A program made the translations under genes and the position numbers. The notes beneath the pieces are model-generated. The model was not told where the DNA came from and searched no databases. It worked only from the letters and a program-made list of their open reading frames with translations. Positions 36,545 through 44,598 of a stretch of 64,000 nt of DNA are shown here, in pieces (positions within the stretch are counted from its first letter, which is position 1; each line of letters starts with the position of its first letter). Origin of the DNA: DATIRA01 sp963766505 (GTDB lineage: Bacteria > Pseudomonadota > Gammaproteobacteria > Steroidobacterales > Steroidobacteraceae). The stretch spans positions 496,001 through 560,000 of the forward strand of contig CAVYAL010000005.1 in assembly GCA_963766505.1 (NCBI GenBank), written 5' to 3'.

Positions 36545-37267
36545 TCACTCGTCGCCGCCCCAGGGGAAGGTCGTCGAGACCGCGAAGATCACGCGCCCTT
36601 CCGAGTTGAACACGTCGTCGTCGCTGAAGAAGGCGTCGTCGCGGCTCAACGACGTGTCGACCCATTTCAGTTCGAAGTCGAAATTCGCCAGCGAGTAGCC
36701 GACGCCGATCGAGTAATCCCAGTACTCGGAGTTATCGAAGGCGTCGCCGTAGTTGTAACCGAGGTGCGCGCCGACAGAGAAGTTGGCGGGCAGATCGAAG
36801 CTGGCGTTGCCTTCGGTGTAGAACGCGTCCTCGTCTGTGCCACCGTAGTCCCAGGTGTACCACTGCTTGAGCTCGAGGAAGTCGTAGCTCAGCCCGAAAT
36901 AGATCTCGGGATAGTCGCTGATCTTCTCCCTGTTGCCGGAACTGCTCGAGTCCGGGTACGTGTACCAGACGATGCCCGTGTCAAAGCCGAAGCTCTCGGT
37001 CTCCCACGCGTATCCGCCGTAGAGGTCGAGCTCGATGTTCCCGTCGACTCCCCTGCCGTAGTCGATGTTGCTCGCCCAGGCACCGAGGTAGATGCCGTTG
37101 TCGAACGCCCAGTCGATGCTGCCCTGCAGGGCCGGATCCTTGGCGCTCAGGCTGACGCCACGGAAGTCGTAGTCACTGACCGCAGTGATCGTCCCGGACA
37201 ACTCGGCATGCGCTGCAGAAGCCGATGCGAGCAGGACGACAGCCGCCACGCCATGACTCAGTTTCAT
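36545..37267 (-). CDS. TorF-family putative outer membrane porin
   Basis: 240 residues. Signal peptide MKLSHGVAAVVLLASASA followed by AHA, then the mature ELSGTITAVSDYDFRGVSLS, which is typical of the TorF/TIGR02001 beta-barrel family. The chain alternates aromatic and polar residues throughout and ends in a hydrophobic strand plus Trp-Gly-Gly-Asp-Glu. Presumably an outer membrane channel; substrate unknown. ATG 37265-37267 was chosen because the signal peptide begins there and GAGGG lies eight bases upstream. Monocistronic, with its own terminator. Confidence 0.82.
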   Translation of the reverse strand: MKLSHGVAAVVLLASASAAHAELSGTITAVSDYDFRGVSLSAKDPALQGSIDWAFDNGIYLGAWASNIDYGRGVDGNIELDLYGGYAWETESFGFDTGIVWYTYPDSSSSGNREKISDYPEIYFGLSYDFLELKQWYTWDYGGTDEDAFYTEGNASFDLPANFSVGAHLGYNYGDAFDNSEYWDYSIGVGYSLANFDFELKWVDTSLSRDDAFFSDDDVFNSEGRVIFAVSTTFPWGGDE

Positions 37268-37295
37268 AGAAAAGCCCTCGTTGCAAAAAAACGAC

Positions 37296-37301
37296 ATATT
37301 A
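37296..37301 (-). promoter_or_regulatory. Candidate -10 box for the torF-like gene
   Basis: Minus-strand TAATAT, about 28 bases upstream of the start codon, in an AT-rich leader containing seven consecutive T residues on that strand. No convincing -35 box is seen at 16-18 bases. Confidence 0.35.
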
Positions 37302-37490
37302 AGCACTGTCAGCAGAGCGAGTGTAGCAGAAAGGCTACGAATCCAAACCCGCAGTCGCCAGACAATCGATCAGCAGCTGCACCTGCATGAAGCGTGCCAG
37401 CCGAAACCCCGCAGAATAAGCCGCAGGGCGGTCAAGGCCTGCACCAGCGAGGCGCACCTCCGCTCGCGCAGCGCACCAGATTGGATCGCT

Positions 37491-37871
37491 TCAGGATTCC
37501 CCAGGCGGCTCGTAGATCGCATAGAACTTGCTGGCCGGTTCGAGCACCTCCCAGGTGCCGCTGAATCCGGCCGGCATCACGAAGCACTCGCCAGGCCCGA
37601 AAGTCCAGCTTCGGCCGTGCCCGTCCGAGATCCGCACCTTGCCGGCCGTCAGCACGCAGAGTTCGTTCTCGGTGTAGGCCACCCGCCACGATCCCGTGCC
37701 GCTGCGCCAGATACCTGCGAAGAAACGCCCGGTGTGGTCCGTGAAGAGGTTTCTGACCGCCTGTCCGGGCAGCGCGCTTCCCGGCAGGAGCCGCGTCGGG
37801 TCGAGCTCCAGCGGCTCCTCCCGCCCCTGCGACTCCTCGATGACGATGACCTCGGGGCCAGGACTAGTCAT
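37491..37871 (-). CDS. Small cupin-domain protein (DUF861-like)
   Basis: 126 residues. A single cupin fold: ENELCVLTAGKVRISDGHG, then FGPGECFVMPAGFSGTWEV. It resembles the EutQ-like/DUF861 cupins, whose metal ligands and functions vary; the His of the first motif is absent, so an enzymatic metal site is doubtful. A strong AAGGAGG lies just upstream of ATG 37869-37871. The start overlaps the end of the phosphoribosyltransferase gene by 8 bases, so the two are co-translated. Function unknown; likely ligand binding. Confidence 0.78.
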   Translation of the reverse strand: MTSPGPEVIVIEESQGREEPLELDPTRLLPGSALPGQAVRNLFTDHTGRFFAGIWRSGTGSWRVAYTENELCVLTAGKVRISDGHGRSWTFGPGECFVMPAGFSGTWEVLEPASKFYAIYEPPGES

Positions 37872-38511
37872 ACGTACCTCCTTCCCGTAGCAGTCGCTCC
37901 ACTTCCGCGTCACTGGTCTGGGAAAAATCCTCGTACCACTGCCCGACGGCGCTGAAAAAGGCCGGTGCCTGCAGGCACACGACCTCGTCGGCAATCCGGG
38001 CGATCCGATCACGAGACTCGGTCGCCGCGACGGGCACGGCTACGATGACCCTCGCGGCGCCCAGCTGTCGAACGGAACGGACCGCCGCCTCCATCGTCGC
38101 GCCGGTGGCGAGCCCGTCATCCACGAGTATCACGACTCGCCCGGACAGCGCGAGCGGCGGACGCCGGCCCCGGTAGGTGAGTTCCCGGCGCTCGAGCTCC
38201 GCTTGCTCGCGGGCGACGACACGATCCCGTTCTTCGTCCCCGGACGACAGGAATCGCAGCACATCCTCGTTCCAGACCACCGCGCCGCCGCTTGCGATCG
38301 CTCCCATCGCAAGCTCGGGCTGCGAAGGCAGTCCGAGCTTGCGCACGACCAGCACGTCGAGCGGCAGCGAGAGCGCTTGCGCGATCTCGTACGCGACCGG
38401 CACGCCGCCCCTCGGCAGACCGAGCACGATTGCATTATCGAGATCGCGGCTCCGCCCGAGGGCGTCAGCCAGTTGCCTGCCGGCGTCGCTGCGATTGGCG
38501 TACCTGCGCAT
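37864..38511 (-). CDS. Phosphoribosyltransferase-family protein
   Basis: 215 residues, type I PRTase fold. The PRPP-binding loop is VVILVDDGLATGATMEAAVR (positions about 127-146), and LGLPRGGVPVAYEIAQAL at 30-47 with LDVLVVRKLGLPSQPELAMG follow the COG1926 pattern. The base or other acceptor is unknown. It overlaps the downstream cupin gene by 8 bases and is divergent from the kinase gene at 38609. Its presence beside a second PRPP-synthetase-like gene (39561-40580) suggests that a dedicated PRPP supply is used here. Confidence 0.86.
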   Translation of the reverse strand: MRRYANRSDAGRQLADALGRSRDLDNAIVLGLPRGGVPVAYEIAQALSLPLDVLVVRKLGLPSQPELAMGAIASGGAVVWNEDVLRFLSSGDEERDRVVAREQAELERRELTYRGRRPPLALSGRVVILVDDGLATGATMEAAVRSVRQLGAARVIVAVPVAATESRDRIARIADEVVCLQAPAFFSAVGQWYEDFSQTSDAEVERLLREGGTYD

Positions 38512-38608
38512 GACGATGAGCCCCGGACACCCTGCCGTAGATCTTCCACCGCGCAGCGGGACCTGTCATTGGCGCAATTACCTAGGTGGTATTCTCGGCG
38601 GGCGACAG

Positions 38609-39613
38609 ATGCCGACCCTGCAACAGAAGCTCCAGTTCCTGAACCGACTCCGCGGCCCGGGCGACGAGGTGATCGAAACGCACTTCGCATGGGTGTTCCT
38701 GATCGGGCGCAATGCCTTCAAGCTCCGCAAGCCCGTTCGCCGGGACACGATGGATTACAGCACGCTCGAGGCGCGCCGCCTCGATTCGGAGGAAGAGGTT
38801 CGCCTCAACCGGCGCCTCGCACCACAGGTCTACCTGGGAACCGTTCCGCTCACCACCGGCCCGGACGGCGCGCTCGAGCTCGGCGGCGACGGAGAAGTCG
38901 TGGAATGGCTGGTCAAGATGCTGAGGCTGGACCGGGACCTGCTGCTCGACTCGATGCTCGCGCGCGGCGCCGACCTGGACGACGGCCTGTGGCGGATCTC
39001 CCAGCTGCTTGCGGACTTCTACCGCAGTTCTCCGCCCGCGCTGCGCGACGCAGCCGAGCTGGCCGCGAGGCTCACCGCGCAGGTCGAAGCCAATCGGCAG
39101 GTGCTCGAGGACGCAGGCTTGCGCGACGCCACGCTGCTGCGCGACCGTCAGCTTCGCGGCATAGAACGGGCGCGCTGCGTGCTTGCCGAGCGCATGGCCA
39201 CAGGCTGCGTCGTCGAAGGACACGGGGACCTGCGCCCCGAGCACGTCTACGTCGGGGAGCCGGCCGCGATCATCGATTGCCTGGAATTCGACCGGGAGCT
39301 GCGGGTGATGGATCGGGCCGAAGAATTGTGCTTCTTCGAACTCGAGTGCGGATTCATCGGCCGCGCCGGCGTGGGCGCGCGGCTGCGCCTGCAGTGCCTC
39401 GCGCAGCTCGGCGACACGGCGCCCGACTCGCTGCTGGCCTTGTACCGGAGCCATCGCGCAGCCACCCGGGCCAAGCTGTACCTGTGGCGCGCCGAGGAAC
39501 CGGATGGCGATACGCCCGACGCCTGGCGCGCACGAGCCCGGCGCTACCTGGAGATCGCGCTCAGCGAGGCTCTCCCGCAGGCGATCCGACCCGGCGCGGC
39601 TCGAGTTCGCTGA
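38609..39613 (+). CDS. Aminoglycoside phosphotransferase-like kinase (COG2187 type), single domain
   Basis: 334 residues, APH/choline-kinase fold. N-lobe: THFAWVFLIGRNAFKLRKPV with the conserved Lys. The catalytic loop is VVEGHGDLRPEHVYVGEP, where the usual Asn of HGDLxxxN is His, and the metal Asp lies in AIIDCLEFD. It closely parallels the N-terminal half of the larger protein at 43024-44598. Substrate unknown. The stop lies inside the convergent PRPP-synthetase-like gene (53-base overlap). ATG 38609-38611 was chosen since the upstream frame is antisense to the PRTase gene. Confidence 0.8.
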   Translation: MPTLQQKLQFLNRLRGPGDEVIETHFAWVFLIGRNAFKLRKPVRRDTMDYSTLEARRLDSEEEVRLNRRLAPQVYLGTVPLTTGPDGALELGGDGEVVEWLVKMLRLDRDLLLDSMLARGADLDDGLWRISQLLADFYRSSPPALRDAAELAARLTAQVEANRQVLEDAGLRDATLLRDRQLRGIERARCVLAERMATGCVVEGHGDLRPEHVYVGEPAAIIDCLEFDRELRVMDRAEELCFFELECGFIGRAGVGARLRLQCLAQLGDTAPDSLLALYRSHRAATRAKLYLWRAEEPDGDTPDAWRARARRYLEIALSEALPQAIRPGAARVR

Positions 39614-40580
39614 GCGCGACGACCGAGCCGCCGGACTCGAGGCGCCGGATCGCCTCGGCGAACATCGACGAGGCCGGCAATACTTCGAGGCGCTCGCGCC
39701 AGCCTTCGTCATCGAGGCGCACCGGCAGTATCGAATCGCTGACGAGCAGCCGGTCCGGGCTGTGCTCGGCGAGTATTCGAGCCGACTCGGCCGTGAACAC
39801 GCCGTGCGCGGCCGCGGCCTCGACCCGTCGGGCGCCCGCGCGGCGGCACTCCTTGACCGCGCGTGCAATCGTGGTGCCCGAGCTGATCAGGTCGTCCACG
39901 ATCACGGCCCTGCAGCCCGCCACCTCGCCGACCAGCCGGTCACCGCTCACCACGCCGCCGCTGCGACGCTTCTCGATGAAGGCGAGCCCGACCTGCTCGC
40001 CGCTGCGCGCCGCCAGGATCTCGCTCAGCCTCTGTGCCCGCTTTGCGCCGCCGATGTCCGGCGAGACGACGACGGTCGGTCCGTCCGCGGGCTCGCGGAC
40101 CAGACGGTCGGCCAGCAGTGGCGCGAACTCCAGGTGATCGACCGGGCAACGGAACGCGTTCTCGAAGGCGGCGAGGTTGTGCACCTCCATCGTGAGCAGG
40201 TGGTCCGTGCCCACGGCCTCGAGCAGCTGTGCGACGTAGCGCTGCGTCACCGGATCGCGCTCCTTGGTGCGTCGGTCCTTGCGAGCGTAGGCGAGATACG
40301 GAATGCATGCGGTGACGCGCGCGGCGCCGCAGTCCTTCAGCGTCGCGACCAGGAACAACAGCCTGCAGAGCCGGTCGTTGGCGCTGGCCGCCCGGTCGCC
40401 GGCCAGGCACTGGATGACATAGGCATGGCCGTCGCGCACCGGGACCAGCGGGCGGGCCTTGTGCTCTCCGCACTCGAACTCGCGTTCCTCGAGTGGCGCG
40501 AGCCGCACGCCGAGTGCCGCGGCGACTCGCTCGCCGAACATCAGGCTCGCCCGGGGCGCGAACAACAGCATGGCGCTCAT
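39561..40580 (-). CDS. Ribose-phosphate pyrophosphokinase-like enzyme (second PRPP synthetase)
   Basis: 339 residues and clearly divergent from the housekeeping Prs at 48632-49570. Catalytic features remain: IPYLAYARKDRRT at the ATP site, LLTMEVHNLAAFENAF with the conserved His, the flexible loop FIEKRRSGG, and the PRPP motif AVIVDDLISSGTTIARAV. It should make PRPP from ribose 5-phosphate and ATP. ATG 40578-40580 starts 4 bases after the rtcB stop, making it the last gene of an hpf-archease-rtcB-prs operon. The regulatory dimer and hexamer contacts may differ from Prs. Confidence 0.85.
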   Translation of the reverse strand: MSAMLLFAPRASLMFGERVAAALGVRLAPLEEREFECGEHKARPLVPVRDGHAYVIQCLAGDRAASANDRLCRLLFLVATLKDCGAARVTACIPYLAYARKDRRTKERDPVTQRYVAQLLEAVGTDHLLTMEVHNLAAFENAFRCPVDHLEFAPLLADRLVREPADGPTVVVSPDIGGAKRAQRLSEILAARSGEQVGLAFIEKRRSGGVVSGDRLVGEVAGCRAVIVDDLISSGTTIARAVKECRRAGARRVEAAAAHGVFTAESARILAEHSPDRLLVSDSILPVRLDDEGWRERLEVLPASSMFAEAIRRLESGGSVVALSELEPRRVGSPAGEPR

Positions 40581-40584
40581 GGTT

Positions 40585-42015
40585 TCACCCCTTGATGCAC
40601 ACGAGCGGCTCGAGGCGCGCGACCTTGCACGCCAGCCCGGCACGCTCGGCGACGTCCACGACCTGCTCTACGTCCTTGTAGGCGCCCGGCGCCTCCTCGG
40701 CGACGCCGCGCAGTGACGGGCTGCGGATCAGCACGCCACGTCCGGCCAGTTCGTCGACCAGCTCCCGGCCACGCCAGCGACGCGTCGCGGCATGCCGGGA
40801 CATGCTGCGTCCCGCACCGTGGCAGGCGGAACTGAGCGAGCGGCGTTCGCCGCTTGCAGTTCCGGCCAGCACGTACGAGGCGGTACCCATCGAGCCGCCG
40901 ATCAGCACCGGCTGCCCGAACTCCCGCAGCTTCTCCGGAATCGCCGGATTTCCAGGCCCGAAGGCCCGCGTCGCGCCCTTGCGGTGCACGTGCAACCGCC
41001 GCTGCCTGCCCTGATGTTCGTGCGTTTCTTCCTTGCAGATGTTGTGCGACACGTCGTACAGCAGATCGAGACTCGACGCGGGCAGGATGCCGAGGAAGGA
41101 CTCCCGGGCGAGATGCGTGAGAATCTGCCGGTTGGCAAGCGCACAGTTCATCGCGGCACGCATCGCTCCGAGGTAACGTCGGCCGAGTTCCGATCGTATC
41201 GGTGCGCAGGCCAGCTCGCGATCCGGCAGCGAGATGCCGTGCTGCGGAGCCTCGATCGCCATGTCGCGCAGGAAGTCGGTGCCGATCTGATGGCCCAGGC
41301 CGCGCGAGCCGCAGTGGATGCTGACCACGGCCTGCCCGGGCGCGAGCCCGAAACCTGCCGCGATGCGCACATCGAAGATCTCCGCTACCCACTGGACCTC
41401 GAGATAGTGGTTGCCGGAGCCGAGCGTCCCCATCTCGTCACGCTGACGCTTTCGCGCGCGTGCCGAAATCGCAGCCGGCTCGGCGCCGTCGATGCAGCCA
41501 AGCTCCTCTATGTGCGCGAGATCATCTGGCCGACCGTAGCCCCGCTCTACCGCCCAGCGCGCTCCGCCGAGCAGCATCGCGTCCATCTCGGATTCCGACA
41601 GGTGGATTCGACCCGTACTGCCGACGCCGGCAGGAATGGCGCGCGCCAGCTCGTCCGCGAGCCTCCTCTGGACTGCGACGATTTCGTCCCGGTCGAGATT
41701 CGTCAGCAGTGCACGGACCCCGCAGGAAATATCGAAGCCGACACCGCCCGCCGAGACCACCCCGCCCTGCTCCGCGTCGAACGCCGCAACGCCGCCTATC
41801 GGGAACCCGTAGCCCCAGTGCGCATCCGGCATCGCGTAGGCTGCACCGACGATGCCGGGCAGCGTCGCGACGTTGCAGATCTGCTCGCGGACCTTCTCGT
41901 CCATGCCACGGACCAGCGACTCGTCCGCATACAGGACCGCGGGTACGCGCATTGCGCCGGCCGGCTGGATGACCCAGCGATAGTCAGACTCGCGTTCAAG
42001 GCCCTCGAGATCCAT
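40585..42015 (-). CDS. rtcB: RNA-splicing ligase RtcB
   Basis: 476 residues. Metal and catalytic motifs are in order: GVGFDISCGVRALL, TLGSGNHYLEVQWV, VVSIHCGSRGLGHQ, LLYDVSHNICKEE, GSMGTASYVLAGT and the guanylylated-His region LSSACHGAGRSMSR. RtcB joins RNA 2',3'-cyclic phosphate or 3'-phosphate ends to 5'-OH ends using GTP and Mn2+, repairing cleaved tRNA and rRNA. It lies 9 bases downstream of archease, its known activator, and 4 bases before the PRPP-synthetase-like gene. ATG 42013-42015. Confidence 0.95.
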   Translation of the reverse strand: MDLEGLERESDYRWVIQPAGAMRVPAVLYADESLVRGMDEKVREQICNVATLPGIVGAAYAMPDAHWGYGFPIGGVAAFDAEQGGVVSAGGVGFDISCGVRALLTNLDRDEIVAVQRRLADELARAIPAGVGSTGRIHLSESEMDAMLLGGARWAVERGYGRPDDLAHIEELGCIDGAEPAAISARARKRQRDEMGTLGSGNHYLEVQWVAEIFDVRIAAGFGLAPGQAVVSIHCGSRGLGHQIGTDFLRDMAIEAPQHGISLPDRELACAPIRSELGRRYLGAMRAAMNCALANRQILTHLARESFLGILPASSLDLLYDVSHNICKEETHEHQGRQRRLHVHRKGATRAFGPGNPAIPEKLREFGQPVLIGGSMGTASYVLAGTASGERRSLSSACHGAGRSMSRHAATRRWRGRELVDELAGRGVLIRSPSLRGVAEEAPGAYKDVEQVVDVAERAGLACKVARLEPLVCIKG

Positions 42016-42024
42016 GGGTCCGCC

Positions 42025-42450
42025 TCACACGTCCAGCACGCACTGCGCGGTCCAGTCGCCGGCTTCGTCCTGTCGCACCGCGAGCTCCGTCATCGTCGCG
42101 CCCTTGACCTCCACGGCCGGCTCGTGCCGGGCCACGTCGACCGGTTCACCCTCGATCGTAGCCTCGAGCCGGAGGCCCCGGATGCGCAGGTCGAACTTCG
42201 AGTAGAGACTGCGCTGCGTGGACATCTGGAACACGAGGGCATTCAGCCACTCGTAGAGCAGCAGCTCGGAATCGGGCGCCTCGCACTGCAGCGACTCGGT
42301 CCGAAGCGGCCGCACGCCGGCAGGATCCGTGACCACGCCAGTGAGCCCGAGGGCCGCCTCGGCGAAGGCCTCGGCCTGTGTCGCACCGTGCCCACGGACG
42401 CCGATGTCCGCGCCGTGCGCGAAGTGCTGCCAGTGGCCCATCGCGCGCAT
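42025..42450 (-). CDS. Archease, RtcB activator
   Basis: 141 residues. AHGADIGVRGHGATQAEAFA at the N-terminus, LLYEWLNALVFQMSTQ in the middle, and the C-terminal metal-binding Asp in AQCVLDV match archease. Archease accelerates guanylylation of RtcB and allows multiple turnover. It precedes rtcB by 9 bases on the same strand, so the pair is an operon. The start is one of two ATGs (42448-42450 or nine bases later). Confidence 0.92.
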   Translation of the reverse strand: MRAMGHWQHFAHGADIGVRGHGATQAEAFAEAALGLTGVVTDPAGVRPLRTESLQCEAPDSELLLYEWLNALVFQMSTQRSLYSKFDLRIRGLRLEATIEGEPVDVARHEPAVEVKGATMTELAVRQDEAGDWTAQCVLDV

Positions 42451-42482
42451 CCCCGACCGGGCCGGGCCGGTCAGTCAGTTGT

Positions 42483-42836
42483 TCAAACCAGCTTTTCCCG
42501 TAGCTTCTGCTCGCCGCGCAGCGCCGCCATTCGCTGCTTCAGCTGTCGCTCCGCGGCCTCGAAGGCGTCGCGGATCACCACGTACACGTCCTCGTGACCA
42601 TCGCGCTGTGGTCGCTCCATGTCCACGACGACGTCCTCGCCGGGCAGCGCGAGCTGCACCTTGACGTTGAAGACCTTGCCGTGGCTGTGGTGCCGATGCG
42701 GGGAGTCGACTACGACGCGGCACGACTGTATCCGGTCGCTGAATACGCCCAGGTGGTCGGCGAGCTCGCGAACCCGCGTTTCGACCGCAGCTGAGGAATC
42801 CATGTGTCGGAATGTGATCTGTACGGGGATGGTCAC
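42483..42836 (-). CDS. hpf: Ribosome hibernation/associated factor (HPF/RaiA family)
   Basis: 117 residues, short form without the long C-terminal dimerisation domain. ITFRHMDSSAAVETRVRELA and the basic ribosome-contact region CRVVVDSPHRHHSHGKVFNV are typical. AFEAAERQLKQRMAALRGEQ forms the second helix. It would bind the 30S decoding region and block translation during stress. It is the first gene of the hpf-archease-rtcB-prs operon, with 32 bases to archease. The location is unusual, since hpf normally follows rpoN. Confidence 0.88.
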   Translation of the reverse strand: MTIPVQITFRHMDSSAAVETRVRELADHLGVFSDRIQSCRVVVDSPHRHHSHGKVFNVKVQLALPGEDVVVDMERPQRDGHEDVYVVIRDAFEAAERQLKQRMAALRGEQKLREKLV

Positions 42837-43023
42837 TGTTCTGTCCTTCTCTGAGATCGCTCAGGACGATTCCAATTTAGGACTCGGCACTGCGGCGAAC
42901 ATAGGTATTGCCCGCAGGTCCGCGCCTGTACAGCTTCAAGGTTACACTGTCGCGAATCACCGTCCAGCGGCGAATCCGCCGCGATCAACGCATTTCCGAC
43001 GGCACGGCGGAGGCGACGCCGGC

Positions 43024-44598
43024 ATGGGCAGAGGAGACCGCGACGACGCGCTGATCGAGGCCCTGCTCAGGCCCGAGTGCTATCCCCACGCGGTCGAGGA
43101 ACCGATCCGCTGTGTCGAAACGCACGTGTCATGGGTACTGCTGACCGGGCCCTACGCGTACAAGATCAAGAAACCGCTGAAGCTCAGCTTCCTGGACTAC
43201 TCGGACCCCGCCGCGCGCCGGGACTTCTGCGAGCAGGAGCTGCGCCTGAACCGGCGCTATGCGCCGGACCTGTATCTCGATGTCGTGGGAATCACCCGCC
43301 GGCGAGGCGCAGTCGAAATCGGCGACAGGCTCGAAGGCGCGGACGACTTCGCGGTACGGATGAGACAGTTCGATCGCAGCCAGGAACTCGACGTCCTGCT
43401 CAAGTCCGGCGCGGTGCAGGCTCCCGAGCTGATCGCGCTGGGCGAGCTGCTGGGCAGCTTCCATGCGCGTGCTGCGTACGCGCAACGCTCCAGTCCCTAC
43501 GGCCGCCCGGGGCTCATTCACGAGATCACGCTGGACAATTTCTCGAATCTCGCAGCGCTGCATCAGCGGGGCGTGCCGCGCCAGCAGTTCGATCGCCTCG
43601 AAACCGACGTTACACGACTGTTCCAGCGAGTGGCGGCGTTGATGGCCGAGCGTCGCGAGGCGGGCTGGATCCGCGAGTGCCACGGGGACCTGCATTGCGC
43701 GAACATCGTGCGCTGGGGCGGCCGGCTGACCCCGTTCGACGGCATCGAGTTCGACCCCGCGCTGCGCTTCATCGACGTGGTCAACGACGTCGCATTCCTG
43801 ACGATGGACCTGGCCGTACGGGGTCGCAGGGACCTGCGTCGCGCGGTCCTCGATGCCTGGACCACGACGCTGGGCGACTATCCCGGACTCGCCTTGCTGC
43901 GCTATTACGAGACCTACCGCGCGCTGGTCCGCGCCAAGGTCGCCGTACTGCGTGCCAGCCAGCACGCCGCGGATTCCGCCGAGGCGATCGCCGCCGGACG
44001 GGAGCTGCAGAGCTATTTCGAATTCTCGCGGGACCGCGCGCACGAGACGATGCCCAGCCTGATCCTGACCTGCGGGCTGTCGGGCTCGGGCAAGACCTGG
44101 CTGGCGCGTGCGCTCGCGCCGCAGCTCGACGCCTTGCATGCTCGCTCCGACGTGGAGCGCAAGCGGCTCGCGGGACTCGGACCGCTCGAGGACTCACGCT
44201 CGATGCCCGGCGGCGGACTCTACACGCGCGAGTTCAACCAGCGCACGTACGACCGGCTGCGCGACTGCGCGAGCGGCTGCCTGCAGGGTGGCGAGAACCT
44301 GGTCGTGGATGCCGCATTCCTGCGAGCGGACGAGCGCATCGCGATGCTGGATCTCGCCCGCGAACACGGCGCGACGCTGCGCATCCTGCACTGCAGTGCA
44401 CCGATGAGCGTGCTCGAGGAACGGATCTCCGCCCGCCAGCGAGAACGCCAGGACGCCTCGGAGGCCGGCGTCGACGTGCTCGAGCGCCAGCCCGGCTGGT
44501 GGGAGGAGTTCACCGAAGTCGAACGTCCGCTGGTGCTCGAGGTGGACACGACGCGCCCGGACGCCGCGGAAAGGGCACTCAGCCTGCTGACTGCGTGA
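43024..44598 (+). CDS. Kinase fusion: COG2187 aminoglycoside phosphotransferase-like domain plus P-loop kinase
   Basis: 524 residues. Residues about 1-330 are an APH-type domain: THVSWVLLTGPYAYKIKKPL, the catalytic loop ECHGDLHCANIVRWGG with Asp and Asn intact, and DGIEFDPALRFIDVVNDVAF. Residues about 342-520 are an AAA_33-type P-loop kinase: Walker A ILTCGLSGSGKTWLARAL, DVERKRLAG, and a late lid RISARQRERQDASEAG. The second domain resembles polynucleotide and small-molecule kinases. ATG 43024 has GGAGG upstream. It is divergent from the hpf-rtcB operon and overlaps the convergent symporter gene by 20 bases. Substrate unknown. Confidence 0.83.
   Translation: MGRGDRDDALIEALLRPECYPHAVEEPIRCVETHVSWVLLTGPYAYKIKKPLKLSFLDYSDPAARRDFCEQELRLNRRYAPDLYLDVVGITRRRGAVEIGDRLEGADDFAVRMRQFDRSQELDVLLKSGAVQAPELIALGELLGSFHARAAYAQRSSPYGRPGLIHEITLDNFSNLAALHQRGVPRQQFDRLETDVTRLFQRVAALMAERREAGWIRECHGDLHCANIVRWGGRLTPFDGIEFDPALRFIDVVNDVAFLTMDLAVRGRRDLRRAVLDAWTTTLGDYPGLALLRYYETYRALVRAKVAVLRASQHAADSAEAIAAGRELQSYFEFSRDRAHETMPSLILTCGLSGSGKTWLARALAPQLDALHARSDVERKRLAGLGPLEDSRSMPGGGLYTREFNQRTYDRLRDCASGCLQGGENLVVDAAFLRADERIAMLDLAREHGATLRILHCSAPMSVLEERISARQRERQDASEAGVDVLERQPGWWEEFTEVERPLVLEVDTTRPDAAERALSLLTA

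Noticed and set aside
42837..43023. Sigma54 promoter for the hpf-rtcB operon, as in E. coli rtcBA
   Set aside because: No TGGCAC-N5-TTGC pattern was found on either strand, and no RtcR regulator gene lies in the window.
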